Source: Bifidobacterium eulemuris
GTDB taxonomy: Bacteria; Actinomycetota; Actinomycetes; Actinomycetales; Bifidobacteriaceae
Direction of reading: 5' to 3'
Assembly (NCBI RefSeq): GCF_014898155.1
Contig: NZ_CP062938.1
Coordinates: 1,364,001-1,428,000, forward strand
DNA length: 64,000 nucleotides
Positions 9,056-17,565 of the stretch are shown here, piece after piece. Made by a program: the position numbers and the translations under genes. A model generated the notes under the pieces. The model did no database searches and was not told the DNA's origin. It worked only from the letters and a program-made list of their open reading frames with translations. Every line of letters begins with the position of its first letter. Positions within the stretch are counted from its first letter, which is position 1.

Positions 9056-11065
9056 TCAGGCGACGACCGAAGCGGCCTTACGGGAACGACGATAGGACGC
9101 CAGACCGAAACCACCCAGCACCAGAGCCACGACCACGCTCAGAGCGATGCCCGCGCCACCGGTCATGGGCAGCTGGGTCAGGCTCGTGATGTTGTGCACG
9201 TAGTCACCCGCGTTGATGGTAGGGGGACCGTCCACCTTCGCCTTGTTGAGGTCGAGCAGCTGGCCCAGATCCTTGTAGAAGGCATCGCCGCCCATCTTCT
9301 CGGCTTCGGTCTTCGTCAGGGCCTTGGCGGTCAGCGAGTTATAAGTGGCGCCCGAGCCGGTGCCGGTCTTGCCGGTGACCTGGATGGTGTAGGTCGGGGC
9401 GAACGACTGCAGGTAGCCGGTAGCCACGGTGGCCTCCTCGACGATGTAGTAGCCCGAGGTCAGGTTCGGGAACTTCACCGCGCCGGTGGTGGCGGCGGAC
9501 TTCACCTCGCCGGCCAGATTGCCCTTGGCGTAGCTGAGGGAGTCACGGTCGCCCGAGACATTGACCTTGTAGATGCGGTAGGTCGCGTCCGCGACGCCTT
9601 CGTAGTTGTTCTTCGGGCCGACGTTGTACAGCGTGTAGTCGACGGTCGTGTTCTGCGGTTCCTGATCCTTGCCGGCTTCGGTTCCGTCGAACTTGAACAG
9701 GTAGTCGTTCACCGCGCCGGACTGGGTGGACTCGATGAACGCGTAGTACGTCATCACGACATCGGCCGAGGCCGCCACGCCGGGGATCTTCATGACCTGG
9801 TTGACGTCCGCGAGGAAGTACTTGTCGTTCTCGAGGATGCCGCTGGCGACCTCACCACCGGTGCTCTTGTCCTGGCCCACGAACTTGTTATCGTCGTCGC
9901 CGGAGGCGGTGTTCTTGTACGTCAGCGTGTAGGTGTAGTCCGTGCCGCCGGCCGTCGACAGGGTGGTGTTGCCGACCTTGAGGGTCAGGGCCTCGGCCGT
10001 GGCCAGCGTGGTGGCGTCCTTCTTGATGCCGTTGTCGTTATCGTCGAACGTCAGGGAGGAGAACTTGTTGTCGACGATGCTCTTCACGCCCGCGATGGTC
10101 TTGAGGACCGTCACGCCGGCGCGCGGGGCGTCGTAGATCTTCATGTTGTGGTTCGCGTCGTTGGCGCTCCAGTTCGACGGGATCGAGGACGACAGCGTGA
10201 ACTTCACCAGCGTGCCGTTCGCGTCGCTCCACACGACCTCGCCCTTCTTGGTCGACTCATAGTCCGGCTTGTCCGGATCGACGGGATCGGGCTTCTTGTC
10301 CGGGGTGTTGCCGTCGGACGACTTCAACGCGACCTCGCCCAACTGCTGGCCCTTCAACACCTTGACCGTGTTGTCTGCATCCGGGCAGTACGTGGACGGA
10401 ACGATCATCGTGGACACCGCGTTCACGGTGGCGGTATCTTTCGTGATGGTCTTGTTGCTGGTGATCACATACACGCCCTGGCTGAAATCACCGGCGGCGT
10501 ATGCCGTGCCGTAAGCCTTGCTGGTCAGATACACATCGTGATTGGTGCCGTAGTTCTCTACACTCGGCTCGTACTGCGCGGTGGCGGCGATGGTCGTGTT
10601 CTTCAGCAGGCCGGTGCCGGCGGTGGTGTCGGCCAGCGCGTCGGCGATCTTGCGCAGCTTCTCGGCATAGCCGGGGTCGCCCATATGCTGGGAGATGTAT
10701 GCCACCGGATTGTCGTAGTACGTCTGCTGCGTCGTAGAGTCTTTGTCGTAGATGTCGGACTTGTAACCGTCCGGATCGCCCGCCTCGATGGCCTCGCGCA
10801 GCAGAGTCTTGACCTGAGCGTCGGCGACCGTCGTGACGTCGGCGTTGTTCGCGTCCACCGACACGTAATCGCCGATCTTGTACAGACGCCACGTCGAGCT
10901 CTCCGAGTTCTCCGCGGTCAGACCCGACATATGGATATACGGGACACCGTCCTGCGGCACGGCCGCGGCCGCGCTGGCGGTACCCGTGCCGAGCGCCATA
11001 CCGGCGACCAGCACAGCGGCGGCGGACAACGCGCCCGCCACACGCTTCAAAGCATTCGCTTTCAT
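9056..11065 (-). CDS. fimA: major pilin subunit, isopeptide-forming, LPMTG-anchored
   Basis: A 669-residue class C sortase substrate. It has an N-terminal signal peptide ending near TASA, a long beta-rich body, a late SpaA-like domain with an E-box-like segment YYIVEEATVATGY that would serve an intramolecular Lys-Asn isopeptide bond, and a sorting signal LPMTG at residues 632-636 followed by a hydrophobic helix and RRSRK. Such proteins polymerise through a lysine to form the pilus shaft. ATG 11065 is preceded by GGAG at proper spacing. The sortase gene is immediately upstream. A G13 tract and a short leader ORF lie in the 5' region, pointing to phase variation of expression. Confidence 0.9.
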   Translation of the reverse strand: MKANALKRVAGALSAAAVLVAGMALGTGTASAAAAVPQDGVPYIHMSGLTAENSESSTWRLYKIGDYVSVDANNADVTTVADAQVKTLLREAIEAGDPDGYKSDIYDKDSTTQQTYYDNPVAYISQHMGDPGYAEKLRKIADALADTTAGTGLLKNTTIAATAQYEPSVENYGTNHDVYLTSKAYGTAYAAGDFSQGVYVITSNKTITKDTATVNAVSTMIVPSTYCPDADNTVKVLKGQQLGEVALKSSDGNTPDKKPDPVDPDKPDYESTKKGEVVWSDANGTLVKFTLSSSIPSNWSANDANHNMKIYDAPRAGVTVLKTIAGVKSIVDNKFSSLTFDDNDNGIKKDATTLATAEALTLKVGNTTLSTAGGTDYTYTLTYKNTASGDDDNKFVGQDKSTGGEVASGILENDKYFLADVNQVMKIPGVAASADVVMTYYAFIESTQSGAVNDYLFKFDGTEAGKDQEPQNTTVDYTLYNVGPKNNYEGVADATYRIYKVNVSGDRDSLSYAKGNLAGEVKSAATTGAVKFPNLTSGYYIVEEATVATGYLQSFAPTYTIQVTGKTGTGSGATYNSLTAKALTKTEAEKMGGDAFYKDLGQLLDLNKAKVDGPPTINAGDYVHNITSLTQLPMTGGAGIALSVVVALVLGGFGLASYRRSRKAASVVA

Positions 11066-11083
11066 AGATGTTCTCCAATCTTC

Positions 11084-11203
11084 TTAACGGTGCATTTGCC
11101 AGTGGGATGACAAAGCCACAGGGCTTAGTCTGCCCCCCCCCCCCCGCGATGAACGCAAATCAGCAATGAAAAGGGGGTAGCGAACCGCGCGATTCGGGGG
11201 CAT
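11084..11203 (-). CDS. possible 39-residue leader peptide crossing the G tract
   Basis: An ORF from ATG 11203, with a weak CAAGG upstream, passes through the G13 tract and with 13 G ends at TAA 18 bases before the pilin start. One G fewer stops it right after the tract; one G more makes it run past the pilin start in another frame. A leader whose stop depends on tract length could switch pilin translation or Rho access. It is unsupported by any family. Confidence 0.4.
   Translation of the reverse strand: MPPNRAVRYPLFIADLRSSRGGGGRLSPVALSSHWQMHR
11133..11145 (-). repeat. G13 homopolymer in pilin leader
   Basis: Thirteen G on the minus strand, 67 bases before the pilin ATG. Slipped-strand changes at G tracts are an established phase-variation mechanism and have been reported for bifidobacterial sortase-dependent pili. 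Whether it acts here through the leader ORF or promoter spacing is not decided by the sequence. Confidence 0.8.
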
Positions 11204-11482
11204 ATCAGCCTTGAGGCAGGCAAACGCGACCCCCTACTTCAACCCTCTAACTGCACCCGAAGCATCAAAATCGGCCTTTAGGGCAGCATTTGCGCTCACG
11301 CATGCGAACCGGCACAGAAAGGGGCCACCCCACATATGCGCGAAAAGGGACATCCGGACCACGGTCTCCCAACCAAACCCGGCCGTCCACACGCACACGA
11401 AAAGGACCGGCGGCGCTTCCCCATACCAAATCGGAGAACAGCGAACATGGACGCGCCACGCGCGGAAAGGCGGACGCCGCTT

Positions 11483-12838
11483 CTAGGAGGGAGTCGGGCG
11501 CGGGCCGCGCGGGCGTCGCGGGCCTCGCCGGTCGAACCACAATTCAGCTGCGTGGTGTGGGTGTGGGTACGGGCGTAGGTGGCGTTCGCGCAGCCACGAC
11601 CACACACGCAACAACACCAACAGGGGCAGGGCGAGGAGGAGGAACACCAGCAGTCCCACCAGCACCGGGTCGCCGGGCGCGTCGGCCGCGTCGGGGACCA
11701 TCGTCGGGATGACCGCGCGCTCCGCACGGATGATCAGACGCTGCGTGTTCACCCCGTACGGCGTGCATGTGAACAGCGTGAGCAGATCCCGACCCGGTTC
11801 CACCGTCAGATACGTCGTATCATCCGGATCCGTGATCTGCACGTCGAACACCTTATAACCCAACGTCTCGCCCAACACGTGGATATACATCACATCACCC
11901 GAACGCAACTCATCCACACGCGTGAACATCAGCTTATCCGGCAGACCACGATGCGCGGCGATCACCGAATTCGTGGACTCGCCACCCACAGGCAGACTCG
12001 TGCCGTACAGGTGGCCGGCCCGGCTGGTAAGCACCTCGTCCGACGTGCCGTGCGCAATCGTCAGGTACACGGAGATGCTCGGAATCTCGATCGTCGCCAT
12101 CGCACCCGAACCGTTCAGGGAGAGGAGGCTTTGGTAGCGTTCGTCGCTCTGGGAGCGGCTCACGTCCGGATCATCGCCGAACGGATCCGCCCCCTCGCCC
12201 AACTCCGTCTGCGGAGAGGCGGCCAACTCGGCGTTATACGCCTCCGCCGCCTCCAACGCGGCCTTCTGCTCCTCGGAAGGCCACTGCGCCACCTCCTCGT
12301 CGAACGCGCGGGCGCCATACGCGGAATCCAACGTGTTATACGCCTGCAAAGCGAAGGGGCGCAGACCGATGAACAGGGAGGAGCAGATCAGGACCAGGGC
12401 GACCACAAGCCACACCCCGCTGCGGGCGTGGGCGCGACGCGCGCGGCGACGGTCCTCACCGCACACGGCACGCCAATCATCCCACGACCACACCAACGGA
12501 GCATGCGGAAGCGCGGCCGCCACAACGGGAAGACGACGACGGGCACGCGCGGAAAGAGGCTTGACGGGCTTCGCGGGGGTGACGGGATTCTTGACGGGCT
12601 TCGCGGCCAACTCCGCAGCCCGAGCCTCGGCGGCCTTCTTCCCCAATACCACCGCCAAATTCACCAACGGCCTATCAGACCCATCGACGGAACCATCAAC
12701 GGACTCATCAAAATCAGACAACTCCACGCCATCCTCGGCTCCGTCATCCCCAACGGACCCGAGCGATACGGCATCCGCGTCCGACGCGGAGGCGGACTCG
12801 GCGCAGCCACGGTCTTTGCCTCGACCGAAGAACAGCAT
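11483..12838 (-). CDS. srtC: class C (pilin-polymerising) sortase
   Basis: About 451 residues. A cytoplasmic, acidic and Ala/Lys/Pro-rich N-terminal region of some 130 residues is longer than usual. It is followed by a membrane helix (VWLVVALVLICSSLFIG), the catalytic domain with His296 in AAHRG and Cys358 in FTCTPYG, the nearby Arg in QRLIIR, and a second membrane helix with a basic tail near the C-terminus, the layout of class C sortases. A DPFGDD segment may be part of the lid, although the classical DPW/F lid is not certain. It joins pilin subunits by lysine transpeptidation. ATG 12838 was chosen over the GTG at 12874 because AGGGTGG precedes it. It is the first gene of the pilus locus. 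Confidence 0.9.
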   Translation of the reverse strand: MLFFGRGKDRGCAESASASDADAVSLGSVGDDGAEDGVELSDFDESVDGSVDGSDRPLVNLAVVLGKKAAEARAAELAAKPVKNPVTPAKPVKPLSARARRRLPVVAAALPHAPLVWSWDDWRAVCGEDRRRARRAHARSGVWLVVALVLICSSLFIGLRPFALQAYNTLDSAYGARAFDEEVAQWPSEEQKAALEAAEAYNAELAASPQTELGEGADPFGDDPDVSRSQSDERYQSLLSLNGSGAMATIEIPSISVYLTIAHGTSDEVLTSRAGHLYGTSLPVGGESTNSVIAAHRGLPDKLMFTRVDELRSGDVMYIHVLGETLGYKVFDVQITDPDDTTYLTVEPGRDLLTLFTCTPYGVNTQRLIIRAERAVIPTMVPDAADAPGDPVLVGLLVFLLLALPLLVLLRVWSWLRERHLRPYPHPHHAAELWFDRRGPRRPRGPRPTPS

Positions 12839-12945
12839 GACAACACCACCCTGACCATACGAATACACATACACGCAGATTTCAGGGCTTCGCCAATCCC
12901 ACTACCGCGCAAGTGTAGCGCATAAAACGCAAAACCGCCCCACGG

Positions 12946-12986
12946 GATCCTTCGACTACGGCCTACGGCCTCCGCTCAGGATGACG
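12946..12986 (-). repeat. dispersed intergenic element copy
   Basis: Reads GATCCTTCGACTACGG, centre, then CCGCTCAGGATGACG on the plus strand, the reverse orientation of the copy at 8830. It lies upstream of the sortase gene. Confidence 0.75.
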
Positions 12987-13045
12987 AGCAGAAAGAGAGA
13001 AACGCCGCCACACAAGACGACGCACGCACGTACGCGCGCAAAACG

Positions 13046-13205
13046 AAAGCCGGTGTCCGAAGACACCGGCTAAACGCTTGACTGGAAGATGGGTGATAAT
13101 CCAATACCCACCGGCTCGGTCAACCTCCTGAAATCAGGCATTACCCGCGCTGATTTTTCGGAGGAAGCTAGCGGTGCCTCGCCGGCAACATCCATCATAA
13201 CCGAC
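13046..13205 (+). promoter_or_regulatory. structured leader repeat, copy 1 of 3
   Basis: Begins with the hairpin GCCGGTGTC-CGAA-GACACCGGC (13049-13070), then a second dyad around GGGTGATAATCCAATACCC, then CCTCC, a 35-40 base spacer, and GGAGG (13160-13164) nine bases before a GTG-started eight-codon ORF. CCTCC can pair with GGAGG and hide the ribosome site. Matches no RNA family I recognise. Confidence 0.7.
13174..13200 (+). CDS. eight-residue leader ORF, copy 1
   Basis: GTG-started, reads M-P-R-R-Q-H-P-S, with GGAGG at ideal distance. The sequence is nearly the same in the two following repeats, so it may be translated or act as a ribosome-binding sensor. No function is known. Confidence 0.35.
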   Translation: MPRRQHPS

Positions 13206-13217
13206 CCACACAACGAG

Positions 13218-13375
13218 AAAGCCGGTGTCCGAAGACACCGGCTAACCGGATATTAAAGGTGGGTGCTAACCGACACCCACCGGCTCGGCCAACCTCCTAA
13301 AGTCATGTGCATTACGCGCCCTGATTTTTCGGAGGAAGCTAGCAATGCCTCACCGGCAACATCCATCATAACCGA
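13218..13375 (+). promoter_or_regulatory. structured leader repeat, copy 2 of 3
   Basis: Hairpin GCCGGTGTC/GACACCGGC at 13221-13242; second stem GGTGGGTG-CTAACCGA-CACCCACC, which differs from copies 1 and 3 by paired changes; CCTCC and GGAGG (13331-13335) retained. Paired substitution in the second stem is direct evidence for an RNA structure. Confidence 0.7.
13345..13371 (+). CDS. eight-residue leader ORF, copy 2
   Basis: ATG-started, reads M-P-H-R-Q-H-P-S, nine bases after GGAGG. Its codons include CAT, CCA and TCA, which look uncommon for this GC-rich genome and might slow ribosomes; that is inference. Confidence 0.35.
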   Translation: MPHRQHPS

Positions 13376-13400
13376 TAGCGCACGACCCCATGCAAAGCGA

Positions 13401-13560
13401 AAAGCCGGTGTCCGAAGACACCGGCTAATGCGCTTTTCAAAGGATGGATATAATCCAATATCCACCGGCTCGGCCAACCTCCTGAAGTCATGTGCATTAC
13501 CCGCCCTGATTTTTCGGAGGAAGCTAGCAATGCCTCACCGGCAACATCCATCATAACCGA
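13401..13560 (+). promoter_or_regulatory. structured leader repeat, copy 3 of 3
   Basis: Hairpin at 13404-13425; second stem GGATAT-AATCCA-ATATCC, again compensated; CCTCC and GGAGG at 13516-13520. It leads into a further conserved segment (13561-13674) with two GTCGACGAAGACC direct repeats and the hairpins GTCCGGC-AACC-GCCGGAC and GCCGCG-TCCAA-CGCGGC just before the small membrane-protein gene. Confidence 0.7.
13530..13556 (+). CDS. eight-residue leader ORF, copy 3
   Basis: Same coding sequence as copy 2, M-P-H-R-Q-H-P-S, with GGAGG nine bases upstream. It ends about 120 bases before the small membrane-protein start. Confidence 0.35.
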   Translation: MPHRQHPS

Positions 13561-13674
13561 TACCATTGTCTTTGTCGACGAAGACCTTCTGCAATGGGTC
13601 GACGAAGACCGTCCGGCAACCGCCGGACGACGCTGCCGCGTCCAACGCGGCGCGGCCTTTCAAAGGATTGGATT

Positions 13675-13833
13675 ATGAAAAATCCAAATGAGGAGCCGCG
13701 CGGCGGCTCGGTAATCTGGCTCATGGCGGTGCTCGTCATCGCCCTGTCGGCCAAGGTGGACTCCACCGCGGCCAACATCGCGATACTGGCTCTGACCACG
13801 TACGCGATCAGAGCCGGAAACAGCCGCCAGTAA
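13675..13833 (+). CDS. small two-helix membrane protein, module copy A
   Basis: A 52-residue protein: a short polar head MKNPNEEPRGG, a first hydrophobic helix SVIWLMAVLVIALSAKV, a loop, and a second helix around AANIAILALTTYAIRA, ending in a polar GNSRQ tail. AAGGA lies eight bases upstream of ATG. A paralogue of the same length at 56443-56601 differs at about nine positions, mostly conservative, and both are preceded by the same leader and followed by the same hairpin, which is strong evidence that this is a real gene. I recognise no family. It could be a type I toxin-like peptide, a holin-like protein or a membrane regulator; the sequence alone does not decide. Confidence 0.75.
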   Translation: MKNPNEEPRGGSVIWLMAVLVIALSAKVDSTAANIAILALTTYAIRAGNSRQ

Positions 13834-13845
13834 CGGCACACTCAG

Positions 13846-13875
13846 CCCGCCACGAGTCACACGGCCCGTGGCGGG
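13846..13875 (+). terminator. hairpin after small membrane protein A
   Basis: CCCGCCACG and CGTGGCGGG form a nine-pair stem, 12 bases after the stop. The equivalent hairpin follows the paralogue at 56613-56638. No long T run follows. Confidence 0.6.
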
Positions 13876-14084
13876 TCATCCTCGAGGATACACCCGATCC
13901 CGCATCCGACCAATCCGGACAAGGACGGCACATCCATCCGCACGGCACCTCCTGACGGACGCACCACAATAGGGATCGAGAAACAACACGATTTAGCATG
14001 TTTCACGGCATCTCCTGGCATCAGACGTCAAGAGCTACCGCAAAGAGGCGCGCAAAGACGCCTCAGATGAGCGGCAAAATGAAA
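13876..14084. other. gap with no gene seen
   Basis: Lies between the hairpin of the small membrane gene and the gatB terminator. I see no ORF with a ribosome site, no repeat and no RNA signature in it. Confidence 0.5.
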
Positions 14085-14118
14085 GGCCTCTTCCGCGCGC
14101 ATAGCAGCGAAAGAGGCC
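14085..14118 (-). terminator. rho-independent terminator of gatCAB
   Basis: GGCCTCTT and AAGAGGCC pair; on the minus strand TTTCATTTT follows. It is about 30 bases past the gatB stop. Confidence 0.75.
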
Positions 14119-14148
14119 CATCCATGCCGGAGAAAGGCTGCAGAAAGG

Positions 14149-15645
14149 CTACTTGATCTTGCCCATCACAACCTTGGTGACGGCCTTCGCGTCGGCCTGG
14201 CCGCGCGTGGCCTTCATCACGGCGCCGATGATCACGCCCATCGGCTTCATGTTGCCGCTCTTGAGCTTCTCGGCGACATCCGGGTTGGCGGCGAGCGCCT
14301 CGTCCACGGCCTTGTCGATCAGGCCGTCGTCGGAGACGATCTTGTAGCCGTGCTTCTCAACGACCTCGGCGGGCGTGCCCTCGCCGGCGAGCACGCCGAC
14401 GACGGTCTGCTTGGCGAGTTTGTCGTTGAGCTTGCCCTCGGCGATGAGCTTCTCCACCTCGGCCACGTCGGCCGCGGTGATCGGCAGCTCCTCCAGCGAG
14501 ACGCCCTTGGCGTTGGCCTCGCGGCTGAGCTCGCCCAGCCACCACTTGCGCGCGCCGGCCGCGGTGGCGCCGGCGGCGACGGTGGCCTCGATCAGGTCGA
14601 GCGCGTCCGCGTTGAGCACGTCGCGCATCTGCAGGTCGCTCAGGCCCCATTCGGCCTTGAGCCGGTTGCGGCGCTCACGCGGCATCTCCGGCATCTCGGC
14701 CTCGATGCGGGCGATATGCTCCTTGGTGATGTGCAGCATCACCAGATCGGGGTCAGGGAAATAACGGTAATCGTCGGCGTCGGACTTGACGCGGCCGCCG
14801 GCGGTGGACTGCGAGGACTCGTCCCAATGGCGGGTCTCCTGCAGAATCTCGCCGCCTTCGGAGAGGATCTGTGCCTGGCGGCGGATCTCGTACTGCACGG
14901 TCTTCTCGATGGCGCGGAACGAGTTCACGTTCTTCGTCTCGGAACGGGTGCCGAAGGGGTCGGAGGCCGAACGGCGCAGCGACACGTTCACATCGGCGCG
15001 CATATTGCCCTGCTCCATGCGGGCGTGGCTGATGTTCAGCGCACGCACGATGTCGCGGATGGCGCGCATGTACGCGGCAGCGATCTCCGGCGCGCGTTCG
15101 CCCGCGCCCTCGATGGGCTTGGTGACGATCTCGATCAGCGGCACGCCGGCACGGTTGTAGTCGACCAGCGAATGGTCGGCGCCTTCGATGCGGCCGTCGG
15201 AACCGCCCACGTGGGTGTTCTTGCCGGCGTCGTCCTCGATGTGGGCGCGTTCGATCGGCACGCGGAAGACGGTGCCGTCCTCCAACTCCACGTCCAGATA
15301 GCCGTTGCCGTTGGTGGGCTTGTCGTACTGCGAGATCTGGTAGTCGCGCGGCATATCCGGGTAGAAGTAGTTCTTGCGGGAGAACTGGCTCCATTCGGCG
15401 ATTTCGCAGTGCAGAGCCAGGCCCAGCTTGATCGCGTAGTCCACGGCGGTGGCGTTCAGCACCGGCAGCGAGCCGGGCAGGCCGAGCGAGACCGGGGTGA
15501 GCTGGCTGTTCGGCTCGCCGCCGAAGGCGACCTCCGCCGGGCAGAACAGCTTAGTGGTGGTGCTGAGCTCCACGTGGGTTTCCAGACCGAGGACCGGGTC
15601 GAATTGCTTGACGGCCTCGGAGTACTTCATCAGTTTGTCAGCCAT
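14149..15645 (-). CDS. gatB: Asp/Glu-tRNA amidotransferase subunit B
   Basis: 498 residues, normal for GatB. The start [22 protein letters not shown], the block [17 protein letters not shown], the metal/tRNA-site region EDDAGK, and the C-terminal YqeY-like domain ending [18 protein letters not shown] are diagnostic. With GatA and GatC it converts Glu-tRNA(Gln) or Asp-tRNA(Asn) to the amide form; GatB holds the kinase site that activates the misacylated tRNA. It is the third gene of a compact gatC-gatA-gatB operon, 35 bases after gatA. Confidence 0.97.
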   Translation of the reverse strand: MADKLMKYSEAVKQFDPVLGLETHVELSTTTKLFCPAEVAFGGEPNSQLTPVSLGLPGSLPVLNATAVDYAIKLGLALHCEIAEWSQFSRKNYFYPDMPRDYQISQYDKPTNGNGYLDVELEDGTVFRVPIERAHIEDDAGKNTHVGGSDGRIEGADHSLVDYNRAGVPLIEIVTKPIEGAGERAPEIAAAYMRAIRDIVRALNISHARMEQGNMRADVNVSLRRSASDPFGTRSETKNVNSFRAIEKTVQYEIRRQAQILSEGGEILQETRHWDESSQSTAGGRVKSDADDYRYFPDPDLVMLHITKEHIARIEAEMPEMPRERRNRLKAEWGLSDLQMRDVLNADALDLIEATVAAGATAAGARKWWLGELSREANAKGVSLEELPITAADVAEVEKLIAEGKLNDKLAKQTVVGVLAGEGTPAEVVEKHGYKIVSDDGLIDKAVDEALAANPDVAEKLKSGNMKPMGVIIGAVMKATRGQADAKAVTKVVMGKIK

Positions 15646-15680
15646 GATGCTTCCTTAGTTCCTTTCCGATTCCGCGCGTC

Positions 15681-17213
15681 TCACTCGCCCAGCCAGGGGG
15701 TGTTGAGGGACTGCCAGATCGGGCCGCCCCACTGTTCTTCCAGCGCGGCCTCAAGCGCCGCGGCCGGCTTGTACATCACCTCGTCGCGCTGCTGGGGCGC
15801 GATGAGCTGGAAGCCGACCGGCAGGCCGTCGTCGGACAGGCCCGCGGGGATCGACATGGCGGGCATGCCGGCGAGGTTCGCGGGGATGGTGGCGATGTCG
15901 TTCATATACATGGCCAGCGGATCGTCCATCTTCTCGCCGAACTTGAACGCGGTGGAGGGGCTCGTCGGGGAGACGAGCACGTCGCACTGCTCGAAGGCCT
16001 TGTTGAAGTCGTCGATGATCAGCGTGCGCACCTTCTGGGCCGAGCCGTACCAGGCGTCGTAGTAGCCGGCGGAGAGCGCGTAGGTGCCCAGGATGATGCG
16101 GCGCTTGACCTCGTCGCCGAAGCCGGCCTCACGGGTGTAGGCCATCATGTTGGCGGCGGTGGAGGGCACGCCGGCCGGCGGCATCACGCGCAGGCCGTAG
16201 CGCATGCCGTCGTAGCGGGCGAGGTTCGAGCTCACCTCCGACGGCATGATGATGTAGTAGGCGCCCAGCGCGTACGGGAAGTGCGGGCAGCTCACCTCGG
16301 TGACCTGAGCGCCCATGGACTCGAGCAGGGCGACGGCCTCGTTGAAGCGGGCTTCGACGCCGGGCTGGAAGCCCTCGCCGCCGAGCTCCTTGACCAGGCC
16401 GACCTTGAGGCCCTTCAGGTCGCGCTTCATGCCCTCGCGGGCGGCCGCGGCCATCGGACGCGGGCCTTCGGGGATGGAGGTGGAGTCGCGCTTGTCATGG
16501 CCGCCGATGATCTCCTGCAGCAGCGCGGAATCCAGCACCGTGCGGGTGACGGGGCCGATCTGGTCGAGCGAGGAGGCCATGGCGATCGCGCCGAAACGGC
16601 TCACGCCGCCGTAGGTGGGCTTGACGCCGACAGTGCCGGTCAGGGCGCCGGGCTGGCGGATCGAGCCGCCGGTGTCGGTGCCGAGGGCCAGCGGCGCCTC
16701 GAACGCGGCCACAGCGGAGGCCGAGCCGCCGCCGGAGCCGCCGGGCACGCGCTCGGTATCCCACGGATTGTGGGTGGGGCCATAGGCGGAATGCTCGGTG
16801 GACGAGCCCTGCGCGAACTCGTCGAGGTTGGTTTTGCCCAGGATCGGCATGCCGGCGGCCTTGAGCTTCTCGATCACGGTGGCGTCGTACGGCGGCACCC
16901 AGCCTTCGAGGATCTTCGAGGCGGCGGTGGTCTCGATGCCCTTGGTGACGATCATGTCTTTGATTGCGATCGGCACGCCAGCCAGCTCGGGCAGCGCGGC
17001 CTTCTCGTCGGCGGATTTCGTGTCGAAGGCGTCGGCCTGCTCGCGGGCCACGTCGGCGGAGACCTTGAGGAAGGCGTTGACGCTCGGTTCGGCGGCCTCG
17101 ATCACCTCGAGATGGGCGTCGACCAGCTCGCGGCTGGACACTTCGCCGGACTTGACCTTGGCGGCCATCTCGACGGCGGACAGTTTGACGATGTCGTTGG
17201 TGTTCACGGTCAT
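15681..17213 (-). CDS. gatA: Asp/Glu-tRNA amidotransferase subunit A (amidase)
   Basis: 510 residues. It shows the amidase-signature Ser-cisSer-Lys machinery: Lys in [14 protein letters not shown], and the two serines in the region [16 protein letters not shown] followed by [16 protein letters not shown]. It releases ammonia from glutamine and passes it through a channel to GatB. Gene start at 17213 follows the gatC stop by one base, which indicates translational coupling. Confidence 0.97.
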   Translation of the reverse strand: MTVNTNDIVKLSAVEMAAKVKSGEVSSRELVDAHLEVIEAAEPSVNAFLKVSADVAREQADAFDTKSADEKAALPELAGVPIAIKDMIVTKGIETTAASKILEGWVPPYDATVIEKLKAAGMPILGKTNLDEFAQGSSTEHSAYGPTHNPWDTERVPGGSGGGSASAVAAFEAPLALGTDTGGSIRQPGALTGTVGVKPTYGGVSRFGAIAMASSLDQIGPVTRTVLDSALLQEIIGGHDKRDSTSIPEGPRPMAAAAREGMKRDLKGLKVGLVKELGGEGFQPGVEARFNEAVALLESMGAQVTEVSCPHFPYALGAYYIIMPSEVSSNLARYDGMRYGLRVMPPAGVPSTAANMMAYTREAGFGDEVKRRIILGTYALSAGYYDAWYGSAQKVRTLIIDDFNKAFEQCDVLVSPTSPSTAFKFGEKMDDPLAMYMNDIATIPANLAGMPAMSIPAGLSDDGLPVGFQLIAPQQRDEVMYKPAAALEAALEEQWGGPIWQSLNTPWLGE

Positions 17214-17214
17214 C

Positions 17215-17511
17215 TCACTCCTCCCCCAGAATGCGCGGTGCGACGAACATGCCGGCCTCGGTCTTCGGGCCGCCGGCGGTGGCCTCCTCCTGCGTGAGCG
17301 GGGTCTCAGGCACGTCGGGACGCAGATAGGCCTCGAGCGGCACGGGGTTCGCGGTGGGAGCCACGTCCGCGGACGCGACCTCCTGCACCTTGTTGATGGA
17401 GTCGGCGATGACGTTCAGCTCGCCTTGCAGACGGGTGATCTCCTCGTCAGTGAGCGCGATGCGGGCGAGATCGCCCAAGTGCTCGATTTCTTCACGTGTG
17501 AATGTAGGCAT
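17215..17511 (-). CDS. gatC: Asp/Glu-tRNA amidotransferase subunit C
   Basis: A 98-residue GatC with the conserved opening [20 protein letters not shown] and the helix plus LRPDVP tail that belts GatA and GatB together. ATG 17511 was preferred over the upstream GTG at 17541 because family members begin with this segment; the upstream extension would add ten residues. It is the first gene of the operon. Confidence 0.93.
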   Translation of the reverse strand: MPTFTREEIEHLGDLARIALTDEEITRLQGELNVIADSINKVQEVASADVAPTANPVPLEAYLRPDVPETPLTQEEATAGGPKTEAGMFVAPRILGEE

Positions 17512-17565
17512 GCGCCCTACTATACGTGCGGTTTGTGACACGCGCGAGAGAACACCCGCTTCCGC

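Noticed and set aside
13046-13205. Fluoride, ZTP or mini-ykkC riboswitch
   Set aside because: The conserved loop and junction bases of those families as I know them are absent; a covariance-model search would be decisive.
14350-16062. 570-codon open frame antisense to gatB and gatA
   Set aside because: Long shadow frames are expected in GC-rich DNA; the antisense genes are unmistakable.
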